From IMG/VR virus record IMGVR_UViG_3300005563_000017, positions 1-41,381 of that record: a DNA stretch of 41,381 bases, one strand, 5' to 3'. Below, piece after piece: positions 29,016-35,930 of this stretch. A program made the position numbers and the translations under genes. Source of the DNA: a virus. Under the pieces are notes generated by a model. It saw only the letters and a list, made by a program, of their open reading frames with translations, was not told the DNA's origin and did no database searches. The stretch's first letter is position 1; every line of letters starts with the position of its first letter.

Positions 29016-29413
29016 ACGAACTCCGCCTGGTTGTGCCCATGGTCCCGCCCTCGGGGAACCATTACAAGACTTACCAGATCATCACGCCTCGGGGTGGAGG
29101 GAAGCCTTTCGTCCAGTGGTACCTGACCCCAGCAGCAAAGGCCTGGTACCAGATGGTCGCGGCGGTCAATGCCGGCCGGAAGCTGCGCGGGCCATCGCTT
29201 GAGGTGCACTTCATCGTGTACCTGCCCACCCGGCGCAAGACGGATGCGGACAACTTCTCAAAGTGCATCTTCGATTCGCTGACCGATTCGGGAGCGATCG
29301 AGGACGACAAGCTGGTGGACGATTTTCATGGCCACCGGCGCTACGACCCCACCAACCCTCGCACGGTCATCATCGTGAAGACCGCGCAGGATCAGATGTT
29401 CGTGAAGGAGTAA
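29012..29413 (+). CDS. rusA: RusA-type Holliday junction resolvase
   Basis: The 133-residue product carries the RusA signature. VVPMVPPSGNHYKTY lies near the start and RRKTDADNFSKCIFDSL near residues 74-90, with aspartates 78 and 80, followed by AIEDDKLVDDF, which supplies the further catalytic aspartate. RusA cuts four-way junctions formed during recombination. It complements the Sak4/SSB, Gp157 and helicase set of this operon. Size is typical for the family. Confidence 0.92.
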   Translation: MNELRLVVPMVPPSGNHYKTYQIITPRGGGKPFVQWYLTPAAKAWYQMVAAVNAGRKLRGPSLEVHFIVYLPTRRKTDADNFSKCIFDSLTDSGAIEDDKLVDDFHGHRRYDPTNPRTVIIVKTAQDQMFVKE

Positions 29414-29420
29414 GGCGCAG

Positions 29421-30359
29421 ATGAGCACGAAGACGGGCATTGAGTGGACGGATGCGACGTGGAACCCGATTCGCGGGTGTACGCGGGTGAGCGAGGGCTG
29501 CCGCAACTGTTACGCGGAAAAGGTGGCGTACCGGTTCAAACGCGAGGGCGACCCGTTTGAAGGCCTGGTCGAGATGAAGAACGGGCACGCGAGCTGGACG
29601 GGGAAGATTCAGTTTGTCGAGGAGCATCTGCTCGACCCGCTGAAGTGGAAGCGGCCGCGGCGCATCTTCGTGAACTCGATGAGCGACCTGTTTCACGAGA
29701 ATGTGACCGACGAGATCTTGTGCGCGGTCTTTAAGGTGATGTGCGAGGCTAAGCGGCACACCTTTCAGGTGCTCACCAAACGGCCCGCGCGGATGCTGGA
29801 TTTCATTTCCCGGTTGAACTCAAAGACGCGGGACTTCGGCCCTTTGTGGCCGAACACCTGGCCGCAGCGTCATATCTGGCTGGGCGTGAGCGTGGAGAAT
29901 CAGGCGGCGGCGGATGAGCGGATTCCTCTGCTGCTGCAGACGCCGGCGGCGGTGCGGTTCATCTCGGCTGAGCCGCTGCTCGGTCCGGTGAGCCTTCGCT
30001 GGAAGGACTCGGTGGGATTCGGGAACGCGCACCCGCGACATCTGCACCCGGTGGCCGATGCGAATGGGCGCGTGGTGACGGATGAGTATGACGGCCTGCG
30101 AGAGCTCGACTGGGTGATCTGCGGCGGTGAATCGGGGACGGGAGCGCGGCCGATGCATCCGGACTGGGCGCGGGCGCTGCGCGATCAGTGCTCGGCGGCG
30201 GGCGTGCCGTTCTTCTTCAAGCAGTGGGGCGAATGGCTGCCCGACGCAGGATGGGAAGCTGGCCGGACGAATTACGCGCAGTTCGCGCGCGTCGGCAAGA
30301 AAGCCGCGGGCGCGCTGCTCGATGGCGTGGAGTGGAAGCAGTTTCCGGAGGTGCGGTGA
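29421..30359 (+). CDS. Phage Gp37/Gp68 (DUF5131) family protein
   Basis: The 312-residue product opens with EWTDATWNPIRGCTRVSEGC and has cysteines 20, 27 and 30 (CX6CX2C), a radical-SAM-like cluster arrangement characteristic of Gp37/Gp68 proteins. Other hallmarks are RRIFVNSMSDLFHENV, FQVLTKRPARM, HIWLGVSVENQ, FISAEPLLGPV and DWVICGGESGTGARPM. The family is widespread in phages, but its reaction is unknown to me; an iron-sulfur enzyme is likely. It is followed with one-base overlap by an ASCH-domain gene. Confidence 0.88.
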   Translation: MSTKTGIEWTDATWNPIRGCTRVSEGCRNCYAEKVAYRFKREGDPFEGLVEMKNGHASWTGKIQFVEEHLLDPLKWKRPRRIFVNSMSDLFHENVTDEILCAVFKVMCEAKRHTFQVLTKRPARMLDFISRLNSKTRDFGPLWPNTWPQRHIWLGVSVENQAAADERIPLLLQTPAAVRFISAEPLLGPVSLRWKDSVGFGNAHPRHLHPVADANGRVVTDEYDGLRELDWVICGGESGTGARPMHPDWARALRDQCSAAGVPFFFKQWGEWLPDAGWEAGRTNYAQFARVGKKAAGALLDGVEWKQFPEVR

Positions 30360-30781
30360 TGCCCCTCCTCAACTTCAAGCGCCAATTCGTTGAACCGATA
30401 CGCGAAGGGCGTAAGTGCCACACAATTCGCGCCGACCGGAAAAACCCGGTAAAGCCGGGTGACCGGCTCTATCTCTACTGCGGAGCCCGCACGAAGAATT
30501 GTTTCCGCGTCCTGCCTGAACCCGTGACGTGCACGAAGGTGCTCCCCGTTGTTTTCGACCGCAGTAATGGCGGGTGGGTTCTGTACCACGCCAAAGCTGA
30601 GGCACATGTGCTCTGCCCGGCCGCCAAGATCGACGGCCAAATTCTATCGCGCGACGAATGCGAACAGCTGGCGCGCTGCGATGGGTTCGATTCCTACGCA
30701 GAGATGATGGGGTTCTGGGACGGGCGACTTCCTTTTCACGGACAGATTATCCACTGGAAAGCGGAGGCCGCCCGTGTCTAG
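30359..30781 (+). CDS. ASCH-domain-like protein
   Basis: The ATG at 30359 shares one base with the previous stop; a longer upstream frame lies inside the Gp37/Gp68 gene. The 140-residue product has an ASCH/PUA-like core: LNFKRQFVEPIREGRKCHTI, then RADRKNPVKPGDRLYLYCGA. The family binds RNA or modified bases. Association with a Gp37/Gp68 gene is frequently seen in phages, so they may act in one nucleic acid pathway (inference). Confidence 0.72.
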   Translation: MPLLNFKRQFVEPIREGRKCHTIRADRKNPVKPGDRLYLYCGARTKNCFRVLPEPVTCTKVLPVVFDRSNGGWVLYHAKAEAHVLCPAAKIDGQILSRDECEQLARCDGFDSYAEMMGFWDGRLPFHGQIIHWKAEAARV

Positions 30782-30974
30782 CCCATCCAACGTCCCGCTC
30801 CACATCCCGCTGGCGTCCGCATATCTCTGCCAGGACTGCTCCTGCGTGAGCAACTGCTCCCGGCGCTGCCCGGCCTGCGCCTCTGAAGTGCTGATGGGGC
30901 TCGCCGGCATCCTCAACCGGGAAGTCGTCGAAGAGACGCGCTTTGTCTCCTACATCACGGCGGTGAACTCATGA
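30774..30974 (+). CDS. Small zinc-binding protein
   Basis: The GTG at 30774 gives 66 residues with a cysteine cluster (YLCQDCSCVSNCSRRCPACA) able to bind one or two zinc ions, then an acidic helix (LNREVVEETRF). It overlaps both neighbours by 4-8 bases. Function unknown. Confidence 0.65.
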   Translation: MSSPSNVPLHIPLASAYLCQDCSCVSNCSRRCPACASEVLMGLAGILNREVVEETRFVSYITAVNS

Positions 30975-31426
30975 GGCCGCGCAAAGTGATTCTCCTCGTC
31001 GACAGCGATCAGAACTCGCAATCCGTTCTGGCGTACACGCTCAACATCCGCGGCTTCCGCGTGGTGACGGCCAGCAACGCAGCCGAAGCAATCAGGGTGT
31101 TCTGCGGCGACCATTGCGACCTGGTGCTGGCGCAGGCGTGGATCCCGCGCGGCGTGACCGGCTTCGAGATGACCAGGCAGATGAAGGCCATCGCGGCCCA
31201 TGTTCCGGTAGTCCTGCTGGGGGCGAAGGAGAACGTCAACGAGCTTCACTGTGCCGATGCGTTCCTGACGCGGAGCGTGAAGCCCGACGAGCTGATCGAG
31301 CGGATCAAGGTGATGAGCGCGCGCAAGCGGGGACCGCGCAAGGGATTCCACTGGGACTCGGTCAATGGCGAGCGGAGAAGCGTCAGGAACGAATCGGTAG
31401 ACGCGAGAAAGGCGGTCATGGCGTGA
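30971..31426 (+). CDS. Degenerate response-regulator receiver protein
   Basis: The 151-residue product has a CheY-like fold signature: VILLVDSDQNSQSVLAYTLN at the start with the acidic pair Asp11/Asp13, FRVVTASNAAEAIRVF, DLVLAQAWIPRGVTGFEM, VPVVLLGAKEN and the conserved Lys in TRSVKPDELI. Counting back from Pro59, the phospho-accepting Asp is Gln55, and the switch Thr/Ser is Gly, so it should be unable to receive phosphate in the usual way. A basic tail follows (ARKRGPRKGF). It overlaps the Cro/XRE-type regulator by four bases. It may bind a host kinase or partner as a decoy, or regulate with the neighbour. Confidence 0.8.
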   Translation: MRPRKVILLVDSDQNSQSVLAYTLNIRGFRVVTASNAAEAIRVFCGDHCDLVLAQAWIPRGVTGFEMTRQMKAIAAHVPVVLLGAKENVNELHCADAFLTRSVKPDELIERIKVMSARKRGPRKGFHWDSVNGERRSVRNESVDARKAVMA

Positions 31427-31683
31427 GACAACACGGCGGAGAGGTAGAGCGGCGGTTCTGGGCTGAATTCGGAAAGCGGATCCGCGTGGTGCGAAGGATC
31501 AGGAACATCCGGCAGTTTCGCCTTGCGGCGGAGCTTGGCGTCCACCGCAACACGCTGATGCGCTGCGAGAAGGGTGAGGCTATCTCGCTCTGGCTGGCAG
31601 CGCGGATCTGCGAGCAGCTTGGCATCCAGCTAGACGTGATGATTCGCGACCTGATAGCCGGTGGCCTGCGGGGAGCGGCATGA
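31423..31683 (+). CDS. Cro/XRE-family DNA-binding regulator
   Basis: The GTG at 31423 overlaps the receiver stop and gives 86 residues. A helix-turn-helix is clear: FGKRIRVVRRIRNIRQFRLA, then AELGVHRNTLMRCEKGEAIS, with Glu-Lys-Gly as in XRE proteins, and WLAARICEQLGIQLDVM. It is the only conventional repressor-like gene in the genome, yet it sits mid-operon and not next to a divergent promoter. It could be the lysogeny or early-to-late regulator, acting perhaps at the early promoter dyad near 20497-20515. The target is unproven. Confidence 0.75.
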   Translation: MRQHGGEVERRFWAEFGKRIRVVRRIRNIRQFRLAAELGVHRNTLMRCEKGEAISLWLAARICEQLGIQLDVMIRDLIAGGLRGAA

Positions 31684-31883
31684 GCCAGAAAGTCTGCCCC
31701 GCGTGCGGGCAAACCTTGCCCCAGGTGCGCGGCAAGCGCATTTGTTACGACTGCAGCACGCCGATTCGTCGGCACGACAAGTGGCACATCGGGTCTGACG
31801 GCAAGTTGCACCACAACGATTGCGGCAACCCGCAAGGGACGCCGGAACCCGCAAGAACGATGGAACTGATACCGGAGGGATGA
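31680..31883 (+). CDS. Small zinc-finger protein
   Basis: The 67-residue product overlaps the regulator stop (ATGA). CPACGQTL and ICYDCSTP form a four-cysteine zinc site, followed by HDKWHIGSDGKLHHNDCG, which could supply a second metal site. The next gene's ATG overlaps its stop. Function unknown. Confidence 0.65.
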   Translation: MSQKVCPACGQTLPQVRGKRICYDCSTPIRRHDKWHIGSDGKLHHNDCGNPQGTPEPARTMELIPEG

Positions 31884-32287
31884 AAGTGGAAACGCAAAAC
31901 GCAAAGTTCGAAGGATGGGCGCTCATTGAATTGTTCGGCCACGGGCACGAGGCCGGATTCGTCACAACGCAGTACTTCGGTGACCGGGCCATGTTCCAGG
32001 TGGACGTGCCGGAAATACCTGCTCGGCAGGAGACGCTGGACCGTCCGCGCTGGATCGACGACCGGCTGTGTCCTGTTGGCAGCACGGTTGAAGCAGAGGC
32101 CATACCAGGCAGGACGCGGCTCATCAATCCCGGCGCAGTGTATGCCATGAACCCGGCGACGGAAGAAGCCGTGCGCGCAGCCATCCAGCGCAGTGAGCGG
32201 CGCGAGATCAAGGTTATTTCCATGCCAGCCGTAGCGGAACGCACTTTGCTCCCTGGCGATGGCGAGTTCGACGATGAGGAAGAATAG
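31880..32287 (+). CDS. Conserved phage hypothetical protein (WALIELFGH type)
   Basis: The 135-residue product has the pattern KFEGWALIELFGHGHEAGFV ... MFQVDVPEIP ... INPGAVYAMNPATEEAVRAA, which I recognise from many phage and prophage proteins often labelled only as hypothetical. The end is acidic (DGEFDDEEE). GGAGGG lies immediately before the ATG at 31880 inside the previous gene. No enzyme motif is seen. Confidence 0.65.
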   Translation: MKVETQNAKFEGWALIELFGHGHEAGFVTTQYFGDRAMFQVDVPEIPARQETLDRPRWIDDRLCPVGSTVEAEAIPGRTRLINPGAVYAMNPATEEAVRAAIQRSERREIKVISMPAVAERTLLPGDGEFDDEEE

Positions 32288-32362
32288 GGCCGCCTTCTGG
32301 TCCCTTAATCAATCCGGGCAATGCAGGAAACACCCACCCACTCGCCTTAAAGGAGGTAATCG

Positions 32363-33133
32363 ATGGATTCTGAAAGCACTTTCTTTCCCGGCGCCAATCG
32401 CCGGGTGATCCTTGGCAGCCCAACCCTGCAGACCACGAGCCGCCGCGTGTGCCTGCCCATCCGCATGCCTCTGACCGGGGAATCGGTTGTTGGCATGCCC
32501 GACTGGCTTGGCGAAGCCTACACCGCCGTCTCGAAGTTCGCGCGCGAGATGAGCCCGGAGATCGAGCAGGTTGCTGACCTGACGCTCGCCTTCGTCAACG
32601 AAAAGAGCAGCAAGACCACCGGCGAACTCTTCGAGCACCCCTCAGCCAAAGCCCCATCCTGCGAACTGAAGGCATTCAAAGTGGAGCGCGTCGGCGATCC
32701 GAACGAAGATCCCGAGGTCGAACTTCACTTCAAGGCGTACATCCCATTCAGCCGCGACATCTGGCGGTGGGTGGGCGAGATGGGCGGCAAGGAAGTCTTC
32801 ATGGCGTTCCCGTCCACGCTCGGAAAAGCCGTCGCCGTCTCGAAGCCCGACGACCAGCCGAAGCTGATCGAAACCGCCCCCGACGCCGAAGAGGCCGCCA
32901 TCCTCTCGAAGGACACCAAGCCCGAAGCCGATCCCACCACGCCCGAGTTCGAGCGCCAGGTGGCCGCGTCCTTCGGAGCCAAGGCTCGAGGGCCGCGCAT
33001 GGTCGGCGATACGCCGCCCGGAAGCCGGAAGAAAGACGAGCACCGCCCGCGCAAGACGGGCAAGGAACTCGCCGAATACCACGCGGAGCAGACGGCAAAA
33101 GAAGCCCGGCGCACACCGGCAGCGGTGCAGTAG
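32363..33133 (+). CDS. Hypothetical protein with an ideal ribosome site
   Basis: AAAGGAGGTAAT (32349-32360) is almost fully complementary to the 16S rRNA 3' end and lies six bases before the ATG, so this 256-residue protein is probably made in quantity. It has an N-terminal domain (LPIRMPLTGESVVGMPDWLG, then EQVADLTLAFVNE, and VELHFKAYIPFSRDIWRWVG) and a disordered basic C-terminus (RKKDEHRPRKTGKELAEYHA). I do not recognise the family; a DNA-binding or structural role for the tail is conceivable. Confidence 0.7.
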   Translation: MDSESTFFPGANRRVILGSPTLQTTSRRVCLPIRMPLTGESVVGMPDWLGEAYTAVSKFAREMSPEIEQVADLTLAFVNEKSSKTTGELFEHPSAKAPSCELKAFKVERVGDPNEDPEVELHFKAYIPFSRDIWRWVGEMGGKEVFMAFPSTLGKAVAVSKPDDQPKLIETAPDAEEAAILSKDTKPEADPTTPEFERQVAASFGAKARGPRMVGDTPPGSRKKDEHRPRKTGKELAEYHAEQTAKEARRTPAAVQ

Positions 33134-33199
33134 CTCAACCCCGGCCGGGCGGGTAATCCCGGTCGTACTTCAGCGAACCACTCACCCCTGGAGGTTTAT

Positions 33200-33856
33200 A
33201 TGATGTCGGACCTAAAGTTTTCCGCCCTCGAACTCGAACCGTGGATTCCGGTCACCGGTTCATCCATCAGCGCCATCGCCTCAACCGGCTTCGCCGCCGT
33301 GAACGAAAGCGACGGCGTTCGCTTCTACGAATTCGGCCCGGCCTGGGCTGGCGTCCTGTTCAAGAAATCAATCCCGCTCCTTCCGCTGACCGGCAAGGGC
33401 ACCGCAACCTTCGCCTTCACCCTGACGACGGACGACGCCGGCGCGATCGACTCGCAGGCGCAGGAGTTCGACGTCATGCTGGTGGGGCCGAAGGGCGAAG
33501 TCTACAACGGCTCCGAGCAACTGAACAATGCTGAGGGCGGCCACTGGCAGTGCGTCAACTCCGGCTATCACTGGACCGATATCGGCTTCAACCCCGGAAC
33601 GTTCCCGGCGAACACGGCCGTCCCGGTCTCCTACACCATGGCGTTCGATACGGACGCGCAGACCAGCTCGATCATCAGCGTCACGGTCAACGGCAAGACG
33701 TTCACCCCGCCCACGCCGCTGGTGATCCCGGCGCAAAAGCTCAACTGGACCCCGAACCTCGCCGTCCTGCAAGTGCAGTTGGACGAAAACGGAAAGCCCG
33801 GCGCCTACAGCGAGAAAGGCACCGCCATCAGCTTCGAGGTTGTATTCGGGCTGTGA
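33200..33856 (+). CDS. Beta-rich hypothetical protein (possible carbohydrate-binding)
   Basis: The 218-residue product follows GGAGG (33190-33194), with two ATGs at 33200 and 33203. It is composed of alternating beta segments with many Asn, Thr, Gly and aromatic residues (FYEFGPAWAGVLFKKSIP; YHWTDIGFNPGTFPANTAVP; ISVTVNGKTFTPPTPLVIP), as in jelly-roll or concanavalin-type sandwiches. There is no signal peptide. It is odd among early genes and could be a minor virion protein or a host-surface-directed lectin. Not recognised further. Confidence 0.65.
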   Translation: MMSDLKFSALELEPWIPVTGSSISAIASTGFAAVNESDGVRFYEFGPAWAGVLFKKSIPLLPLTGKGTATFAFTLTTDDAGAIDSQAQEFDVMLVGPKGEVYNGSEQLNNAEGGHWQCVNSGYHWTDIGFNPGTFPANTAVPVSYTMAFDTDAQTSSIISVTVNGKTFTPPTPLVIPAQKLNWTPNLAVLQVQLDENGKPGAYSEKGTAISFEVVFGL

Positions 33857-33861
33857 CAGCA

Positions 33862-33884
33862 GAGGCCGTCTCAAAGGCGGCCTC
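33862..33884 (+). terminator. Hairpin after the beta-rich protein gene
   Basis: GAGGCCG (33862-33868) pairs with CGGCCTC (33878-33884) around a 9-base loop. No T run follows, so termination is uncertain. Confidence 0.4.
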
Positions 33885-33938
33885 GCTCAATCATTCCCGC
33901 CGTACACTGAAACCAAACCCAAAACCCACGGAGAAGCC

Positions 33939-34526
33939 ATGACGCAATCCATCTTTGCCCGCGAACTGCAGCCATGCATTCTGGCCCGGCTCGCATGCCC
34001 CAACTGCGGCCCGGTGCGCATGGCGCTCCCGCAAACCCACGAACCCGTCATCACGCTCATTTGTCCATACTGCGATTCAGATGCGCCAGCCGAAGCGCTC
34101 GGCACGGTCCAGACCGTCCGCGAACTTCCGTTCTTCCATTACGAAGGCGAACCCATCGCAGCGCGCCAGCTTCCGCAAGTCGGATCCTTTGCGCGCCTGC
34201 AGCCTGGGCAAATCCTCGTCTACTGCGAAGAGCAGGACATCCTCCACCTGGCAGCGCTCGCCGGCATCTACACCAGCCGCGCGCACCTCGGGCCGAACGG
34301 CGTTCCGTCCATCAGCTTCATCCGCAGTGGTGAGGAAACCGGACCGGTCCCGCACGTCTCCGCATGTGGCGGCGTCCCGCCCTACTGGTGCCTACCATCC
34401 GAAGCCCGGGAAGCCATGAATCCACCCGAAAAGGTTCCATGTGGAACGAATGCCCCGAAGCAACGCGGCGAAACCAAGACGAAAACCAACCAAAAACGGC
34501 AACGCGCCATCAAAAGCCGCGAATAA
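33939..34526 (+). CDS. Zinc-ribbon hypothetical protein
   Basis: The ATG at 33939 has GGAGA upstream. The 195-residue product has an N-terminal zinc ribbon (LACPNCGPVRMA, ICPYCDSDAP), a middle domain (GSFARLQPGQILVYCEEQDI), and a Lys/Arg/Gln-rich C-terminus (ETKTKTNQKRQRAIKSRE) that looks disordered and nucleic acid-binding. It is the last gene before the structured gap and packaging region, so it might act in late regulation; that is position-based inference only. Confidence 0.65.
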   Translation: MTQSIFARELQPCILARLACPNCGPVRMALPQTHEPVITLICPYCDSDAPAEALGTVQTVRELPFFHYEGEPIAARQLPQVGSFARLQPGQILVYCEEQDILHLAALAGIYTSRAHLGPNGVPSISFIRSGEETGPVPHVSACGGVPPYWCLPSEAREAMNPPEKVPCGTNAPKQRGETKTKTNQKRQRAIKSRE

Positions 34527-34545
34527 TTCTTGCATTCGCGCGGGC

Positions 34546-34666
34546 GGTGCGGTAACTTCTTTCCGCACCCCCTTTGAATCAGCCTCGGTGCTGGCGGTCC
34601 CGTACATCTGACGGGGCGCGTAAAACGGGCGCAAATCCCCGTTTCTGCCAGCGCGTGAACCACGCG
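34546..34666 (+). ncRNA. Candidate structured RNA or leader between early and late genes
   Basis: A terminator-like stem GGTGCGG/CCGCACC (34546-34569) is followed by a branched fold: outer stem GCTGGC (34590-34595) with GCCAGC (34647-34652), enclosing CCCGT-ACATCTG-ACGGG (34599-34615) and AAACGGG-8 bases-CCCGTTT (34623-34644), then CGCGTG-AAC-CACGCG (34652-34666). No tRNA model fits: the T-loop and anticodon residues are wrong. It could be a processed leader, attenuator or small RNA ahead of the packaging operon. Confidence 0.45.
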
Positions 34667-34685
34667 AAAGCGACCCGGCTCACGC

Positions 34686-35009
34686 ATGACACCCGACGTG
34701 TCTTCCGCCGGAGCGATGCCAGCCATGCAGACAGCCAGCCCTTCCCAACCTCAACGCGAGGTCGTCGTCGGCGTGTATCGCCACGACCAGCGCCGTGGAA
34801 CCGAGCCCACCTGGTTCGTTCCTACCGAATATGCGCAGTACCTTGTCGGGTGCCGTTTCGCCTTTTGGTCCGGCAAAGGCCGGCTGACTCTCAAGAAAGC
34901 CCTCCCCCTCCTGCTCCGCGGCCCATCCGCGAAGATCGGCCCGGCCACCATGCTCGCAGCCTGCACCGGCAGCCGGTACCACCGGACGCTGAGCGAGGCC
35001 TGGGCTTAG
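34686..35009 (+). CDS. Hypothetical protein at the start of the packaging operon
   Basis: The 107-residue product begins after the structured region; internal ATGs at residues 11 and 14 could also be starts. The C-terminal part (YRHDQRRGTEPTWFVPTEYA, then LLRGPSAKIGPATMLAACTG) is basic and partly helical. It ends two bases before the next gene. I do not recognise the family. Confidence 0.55.
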   Translation: MTPDVSSAGAMPAMQTASPSQPQREVVVGVYRHDQRRGTEPTWFVPTEYAQYLVGCRFAFWSGKGRLTLKKALPLLLRGPSAKIGPATMLAACTGSRYHRTLSEAWA

Positions 35010-35011
35010 CC

Positions 35012-35278
35012 ATGGCGAACACTCTCTACCACGAAACCACCAACTCGCTCGAATGCCTGCACTGCATGGACACTGTGGAGCTGAGCGCCAAGACAGGCGC
35101 GAACCCGGAACTGCTGATGCAGGTGCGCGAAGAATACGAGATGGAACATGGCAAGTGTCACCAGTTCAAAGACATCCGCAAAGCGAACCAAGCGCGCGAG
35201 TTCCGCACGGAAGGCCAGCGGCGCAAAATGCACGAAGCCCGCGCCAACGCCCTCCGCGTCCTCGGCTGCGCCCGCTGA
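35012..35278 (+). CDS. Small CxxC hypothetical protein
   Basis: The 88-residue product has CLHCMDTVELSAKTG near the start and a charged helix (LLMQVREEYEMEHGKCHQFK) and basic end. Its 3' half overlaps the terminase small subunit gene by 131 bases in another frame, so one DNA stretch encodes two proteins if both starts are right. Confidence 0.55.
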   Translation: MANTLYHETTNSLECLHCMDTVELSAKTGANPELLMQVREEYEMEHGKCHQFKDIRKANQAREFRTEGQRRKMHEARANALRVLGCAR

Positions 35279-35639
35279 GCCCAAACCTGCTAACAGGGAC
35301 GAAGCAGGACGCTTCATTCCCGGCGTGTCTGGCAACCCGAACGGGCGGCCGAAGAAGCTTCCGCTCACGGACGTGATCCGGCAAAAGCTCGAAGCATCGC
35401 GCAAGGGCCAGAAGGTCTCAAACGCCGAGGCTATCGCGGACAAGCTGATTGAGATGGCGCTCGGCGGCAACCTCGAAGCCATGAAGGAGCTGGCGGACCG
35501 GGCGGAAGGCAAGCCGAAGCAGCGCACGGAGTTTTCCGGTCCAGACGGCGGATCGATCCCCCTCGATATGCCCGTCAGTCGCAACGAAATCGAACGGCGC
35601 ATCGCTGAATTGACTACCAAAGCCAAAGGGGACCAGTGA
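35148..35639 (+). CDS. terS: DUF5681 protein, probable small terminase
   Basis: The 163-residue product carries the DUF5681 signature RFIPGVSGNPNGRPKKLPLT near residue 53, followed by helices (NAEAIADKLIEMALGGNLEA, MKELADRAEGKPKQRT). Such proteins regularly precede the large terminase and are taken as its DNA-recognition subunit. The N-terminal 45 residues are Ser/Lys/Ala-rich and overlap the preceding gene; no other start codon lies between 35148 and the GTG inside the GVSG motif, so the long overlap appears required. It ends on the next ATG. Confidence 0.7.
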   Translation: MASVTSSKTSAKRTKRASSARKASGAKCTKPAPTPSASSAAPAEPKPANRDEAGRFIPGVSGNPNGRPKKLPLTDVIRQKLEASRKGQKVSNAEAIADKLIEMALGGNLEAMKELADRAEGKPKQRTEFSGPDGGSIPLDMPVSRNEIERRIAELTTKAKGDQ

Positions 35640-35923
35640 TGGCCGAGAACTCCACGAGCAGGCGCGGGGAAGCGCTGCAGCATCCAGCCACGATTGCCGG
35701 AGTCATCCTGGCACTCGCGATTCAGTTTGGGTCGGTGATATGGTTTGCCGCTTCGTTAAGCAGCCGCGTGGACAAGGTCGAAGCATCGGAAACGACCTTC
35801 CAGCAACGGTATGAGCGGGAAGTGATCCCGCGCGCCGACCTTACGGAGCGTCTGGACCGGATCGAGCAGCTTCTGGACCGCATCACCGACCGGCTAATTC
35901 GGGAGCCCAACACGGCGAAGTGA
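35639..35923 (+). CDS. Membrane-anchored coiled-coil protein beside terminase
   Basis: The ATG at 35639 overlaps the small terminase stop by one base. The 94-residue product has one membrane segment (TIAGVILALAIQFGSVIWFA) followed by a coiled coil (LTERLDRIEQLLDRITDRLI). The topology is spanin- or holin-accessory-like, but the gene sits between the two terminase genes, far from the lysis cassette. Function unknown. Confidence 0.65.
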   Translation: MAENSTSRRGEALQHPATIAGVILALAIQFGSVIWFAASLSSRVDKVEASETTFQQRYEREVIPRADLTERLDRIEQLLDRITDRLIREPNTAK

Positions 35924-35930
35924 GGGCAGC

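Noticed and set aside
34530-34558. Promoter TTGCAT-17-TAACTT before the packaging genes
   Set aside because: The -10 lies in the loop of a 7-bp hairpin that looks like a terminator, and the match is poor; not strong enough to list.
34590-34652. Degenerate tRNA in the early-late gap
   Set aside because: Arm sizes are suggestive, but T-loop and anticodon-loop residues and arm number do not fit; kept only as an unassigned structured region.
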